Under the pieces are notes generated by a model. It was not told the origin of the DNA and ran no database searches. It was given only the letters and a program-made list of their open reading frames with translations. Of a stretch of 8,213 nt of DNA, positions 6,149 to 8,213 are shown one piece after another. The position numbers and the translations under genes were made by a program. Source of the stretch: Verrucomicrobiales bacterium (GTDB taxonomy: Bacteria; Verrucomicrobiota; Verrucomicrobiia; Verrucomicrobiales; DEV007); NCBI GenBank assembly GCA_007123695.1, contig SLGN01000660.1:1-8213 (forward strand), given 5' to 3'. Within the stretch, counting starts at the first letter, position 1; every line of letters begins with the position of its first letter.

Positions 6149-7171
6149 TCAATCGGTCGCCGGTCCGATGACGTCGAGCTGAAGCGCGCGAAGGCTGTGG
6201 GCTCCTCTCCAGTCGGCGCCGCGCATCCGCCTTGCTCCGGTCTTTCGCTTTTCGGGCATCAGACCTTGACTCTTCAATTGCTCGAAGATCTCCTCGACGA
6301 ACTCGGCGGATCCGATGACGCCTCCGTCGCTGAAATAGCGGACCCGGCGTCGCAGGACTTCCGGGAGGGAAAGTTGCGGCGCCTTTTCGACGGATTGGGC
6401 GGAAGAACCCTCCTGCTGCCGCCGCCCGGCTTCGGCCGGATCGAGGAGAAGGGAATAGCGCGCCAGAAAGGTCGCCCAGGGGCTCTCGCCCTCGCCCTCG
6501 GGAGGCTCGTTTGCGAGGCTCTCGCGGAGCAGCGAGCAAAGGCGCTGCCGGGCCAGCGCCGCCGCCCGTCCGCTGCCATGCGCCTCGCCGTATCCGCTCC
6601 ACGGATAGTCCTCCGGACAGTCCACGAAACCGGCGCGAACCGGGTTGAGATCGACATAGGCCGCCGCCATCAGAAGATAGGGCTCCGCCGGCTCCAGCAG
6701 CACGCATCGGTAGCGCGAGCGCCACAGGGCTCCCCGCCGGCCGCGGCGACGGTTGACAATCAGGGAGACGCGCTGGTAGAACTCCTTCAGAAAGACCGAG
6801 AGGTCGCCGCGCCGTCTTTCGAAGCGTTCGAGAAACGCCTTTTCGTCGGCGGGGTTTCGCTGCGCGACTTCGAGGTCGAGGAGGAACATCCGCATGCGGT
6901 TTTCGTCGCAGAGCAAGGGAAGCCGATTGGTCAGCTCCTCCGCATCGAACGGCGCGAGATTTTCACGTCCGGGGTTTTCCACAATCAGATGGATGTGGTC
7001 TTCCATCAGACAGTAGGTCGCGACGCGGATGCCGGAAAAGGCCTCGAGCCTGCGCAGCATGCCCACGATCGACCTCTTGTCGGCATCTTCGAGGACGGGG
7101 CCGTCGTCGACGAAGTGCGAGACGCAATGGACGAAGCTACGGCTGGTCGAAAAATAACGGTTCTTCCTCAT
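6149..7171 (-). CDS. REP-associated tyrosine transposase (RAYT), Y1/IS200-like family
   Basis: The predicted single-strand endonuclease has 340 residues and belongs to the HUH superfamily. RAYTs nick and join hairpin (REP-type) DNA and are usually chromosomal single genes without IS ends. Residues 1-65 form the Y1 core, with VHCVSHFVDD, then TYCLMEDHIHLIVE holding the metal-binding HxH (H59, H61). Residues 124-160 match the second half of the domain: LSVFLKEFYQRVSLIVNRRR, then GRRGALWRSRYRCVLLE. AAYVDLNPVRAGFVDCPEDY with WSGYGEA (170-197) is diagnostic of RAYTs. A long C-terminal extension includes RRRVRYFSDGGVIGSAEFVE and closes with SLRALQLDVI, as in the Verrucomicrobia/Planctomycetes subgroup I recall. 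The catalytic tyrosine is not obvious: Y132 is the only Tyr in the expected helix, and the residue before the N-R-R motif is Val139. The protein looks full length. The start is ATG at 7169-7171, without a ribosome binding site. Confidence 0.9.
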   Translation of the reverse strand: MRKNRYFSTSRSFVHCVSHFVDDGPVLEDADKRSIVGMLRRLEAFSGIRVATYCLMEDHIHLIVENPGRENLAPFDAEELTNRLPLLCDENRMRMFLLDLEVAQRNPADEKAFLERFERRRGDLSVFLKEFYQRVSLIVNRRRGRRGALWRSRYRCVLLEPAEPYLLMAAAYVDLNPVRAGFVDCPEDYPWSGYGEAHGSGRAAALARQRLCSLLRESLANEPPEGEGESPWATFLARYSLLLDPAEAGRRQQEGSSAQSVEKAPQLSLPEVLRRRVRYFSDGGVIGSAEFVEEIFEQLKSQGLMPEKRKTGARRMRGADWRGAHSLRALQLDVIGPATD

Positions 7172-7197
7172 GCTGGACGTGGCGGAACGCCGGGCTG

Positions 7198-7258
7198 GAT
7201 CCGGAGAGTCGGAAAACGAGACGGCAGCGGCAGACGCTGTCCGGCTGTCGCCCGGATC
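7198..7258. repeat. Nested inverted repeats upstream of the RAYT gene
   Basis: GATCCGG (7198-7204) is complementary to CCGGATC (7252-7258). Inside it lie a CAGCG/CGCTG dyad and a TCCGG (7240-7244) to CCGGA (7252-7256) hairpin with a seven-base loop. This is 27 bases before the RAYT start codon, so it may belong to the RAYT promoter or be its DNA substrate. A second dyad, CCGCAA-G-TTGCGG, sits at 7305-7317. No protein-coding gene is evident from 7172 to about 7418. Confidence 0.35.
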
Positions 7259-7418
7259 GACACGCCACTGAGTTACGGTCGCCGCATCCGATCCGCCCCG
7301 TCAACCGCAAGTTGCGGCAAAGCGCCTCTCCTCGGTCGGCTCCCGGTCGGAGACCCCATCGGTTTGTGGCCGAGTCCTTTGGACTCGAGCCAATGCCATT
7401 CCTGCTTGCCTCGCGCCA

Positions 7419-7696
7419 TTCAGCAAGGAAGAGCCCGTCTACGACATCGAGGCCACCGCCTTCCGCAAGTTCTTCCGCCTGCCGGGGAATGGATCGACGA
7501 CGACGGTTTCCCCGCCTACGACATCTCGGTGCGGGGGACCGGAACCCCCTATCCCGACGCCCGCTCCGCAGTGCTGCATTCGATGGACAACTACCTGCTC
7601 CCCACCCTGGAGCGCGGCGGCCCCCTCGTCGCCGAGCTGCGGGACTTCGAGCGCCGCACCCTCCCTGACACCCGCATCGAGATCCCGCTGCGGTAG
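7419..7696 (+). pseudogene. Frameshifted hypothetical gene
   Basis: Two neighbouring frames read as one natural protein. In the first (about 7419-7487) the product is FSKEEPVYDIEATAFRKFF and RLPG. In the second (7487 to the TAG at 7694-7696) it continues EWIDDDGFPAYDISVRG, then a segment with HSMDNYLLPTLERGGPLVAEL, ending RIEIPLR. The join falls in a run of four G (7484-7487); five G would restore LPGEW in one frame. So one base is missing, either a real mutation or a homopolymer sequencing error. No ATG, GTG or TTG precedes the first part in its own frame after the TGA at 7269. The only nearby ATG (7393, MPFLLASRHSA) is in a third frame, so the 5' end also seems broken or truncated. The family is not recognised; the protein would be about 90 residues, acidic and soluble. 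Confidence 0.5.
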
Positions 7697-7746
7697 ATCA
7701 AGACGCTCCCCAACCCCGGGGCCTCGGCTGGAGGGGGGCGAAAGGG

Positions 7747-8160
7747 ATGATAACGCTGCTCATCATCGCGCTTGTCGCTGCGGTGATCTATCTCGGTTTC
7801 TTCAGGAAGCCGGTGGAGATTGTCCATCGTGTGGAGACCGCGCCCGTTGTCGCGGAGGCGCCGGTCAGTCGCCTGTCCGCCTTTGTCGATTCGTACCAAG
7901 AAAGGGTGTTTTCACGCATCCATTCCGAATGCCCGTCTTGCTCTGGAGCAGGAGTCACGGGGCTGCGGAAGGAGAATCCCACCAATCCTCAGTTTGAAGT
8001 CGATTCTCTTCGGAATGGCATGCCGTCACCTTTCTGCCACCTTCGCCAGTGCAGATCACCGAACATCAGGCCAAATATTTTGCCCACGTGCTCTCTCTCC
8101 GCGAGCCCGAGGGGGTCGGGCGCCTATCCCAATCGCTCTTCGACGCCCAGGTCGATTTGA
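7747..8160 (+). CDS. Hypothetical membrane-anchored ORF with a CxxCxGxG motif, possibly truncated
   Basis: The first half looks like a real gene. A GGAGG-type ribosome binding site (7730-7736) precedes the ATG. Residues 1-19 (MITLLIIALVAAVIYLGFF) are a single membrane anchor with basic residues after it, then an Ala/Val/Pro linker, a short helix (SAFVDSYQERVFSRIHSE), and CPSCSGAG at 62-69, one half of a DnaJ-type zinc motif. From about residue 85 the composition becomes Ser/Pro/Arg/Cys-rich and less natural, and the last 112 bases overlap the helicase N-terminus in another frame. The likeliest reading is a real 5' end whose original 3' end was lost or displaced where the helicase region joined, leaving a chance extension to 8160. 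Local GC is clearly lower than in the core genes. Function unknown. Confidence 0.35.
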   Translation: MITLLIIALVAAVIYLGFFRKPVEIVHRVETAPVVAEAPVSRLSAFVDSYQERVFSRIHSECPSCSGAGVTGLRKENPTNPQFEVDSLRNGMPSPFCHLRQCRSPNIRPNILPTCSLSASPRGSGAYPNRSSTPRSI

Positions 8161-8213
8161 ATCCGCACCAGATCGAAGCCTCGCTCTTCGCCTTGCAGTC
8201 CCCTTTGTCCAAA
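8049..8213 (+). CDS. N-terminus of a SNF2-family DEAD/DEAH-like helicase (3' end outside window)
   Basis: The last 55 codons before the right edge read MQITEHQAKYFAHVLSL, then a variable stretch, then FDAQVDLNPHQIEASLFAL and QSPLSK. I recognise this as the opening of a large (about 1000-residue) SNF2-like helicase family whose next residues are normally GAILADEVGLGKT, the Walker A motif, just beyond the edge. LNPHQ acts as the family's Q-motif-like element. Members are common in accessory islands, often beside DNA methyltransferase genes, and are suspected to act in restriction or phage defence; the partners are not visible here. GTG at 8049 is the best start because a TGA at 7995-7997 closes the frame upstream and no ATG lies between. 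There is no Shine-Dalgarno sequence. The assignment rests on motif memory from a short fragment. Confidence 0.72.
   Translation, partial: MQITEHQAKYFAHVLSLREPEGVGRLSQSLFDAQVDLNPHQIEASLFALQSPLSK

Noticed and set aside
6056..7483. A long plus-strand open frame antisense to the RAYT gene
   Set aside because: Its first 475 or so codons are the complement of the RAYT coding sequence and look unnatural. Only the last 70 codons, downstream of the RAYT, appear to be real and are listed as the broken gene.
7900..8048. Possible tRNA remnant or attachment site at the putative island edge
   Set aside because: I found no GTTCGAATCC-like T-arm, no cloverleaf and no direct repeat that could be an att site within the window.
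8057..8069. A 13-base identity (CGAACATCAGGCC) shared with the secreted-protein gene near 4698
   Set aside because: About one such match is expected by chance in a window of this size, and the flanks and reading frames do not match.
1..8213. CRISPR arrays, rRNA genes and riboswitches
   Set aside because: No regularly spaced repeats, ribosomal RNA core sequences or recognisable riboswitch motifs were seen.

Overview
The window is GC-rich, non-redundant bacterial chromosomal DNA, about two thirds G+C until roughly 7.7 kb and visibly lower after that. The gene set suggests a Gram-negative bacterium, probably of the Verrucomicrobiota or the wider PVC group. The reasons are an mfd gene followed by an exported SurA-like parvulin, a REP-associated tyrosine transposase (RAYT) of the long type I associate with Verrucomicrobia and Planctomycetes, and starts that mostly lack a Shine-Dalgarno sequence. 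This is an inference from family memory, not a search result.

Layout. Positions 3-2774 hold the C-terminal four fifths of mfd (transcription-repair coupling factor), open at the left edge. It is followed 39 bases later on the same strand by a secreted SurA/PrsA-like peptidyl-prolyl isomerase (2814-3833). pgsA (3872-4456, minus strand) converges on that pair. Across a 170-base divergent intergenic region, a small secreted cysteine-rich protein of unknown function (4627-5016) begins. It is followed by a flavin-reductase-like FMN-binding protein (5069-5674) and a conserved-looking 101-residue hypothetical protein (5767-6072). These are ordinary core or housekeeping-type genes: DNA repair, envelope protein folding, phospholipid synthesis and a redox enzyme.

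From about 6.1 kb the region becomes accessory. A complete RAYT gene lies on the minus strand (6149-7171), with short inverted repeats on both sides. Next comes a small gene whose reading frame is broken in a G run (about 7419-7696). After it is a lower-GC stretch with a putative membrane-anchored ORF carrying one CxxCxGxG motif (7747-8160).

At the right edge, in another frame, the first 55 codons of a large SNF2/DEAD-like helicase begin (8049-8213). Its opening is recognisable as the N-terminus of a helicase family commonly found in restriction or defence islands, and the window stops just before the expected Walker A motif. The most promising lead is therefore the right boundary, where a mobile or defence island probably starts just as the window ends. 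No complete new system is visible inside the window. No rRNA, tRNA or CRISPR array was seen.
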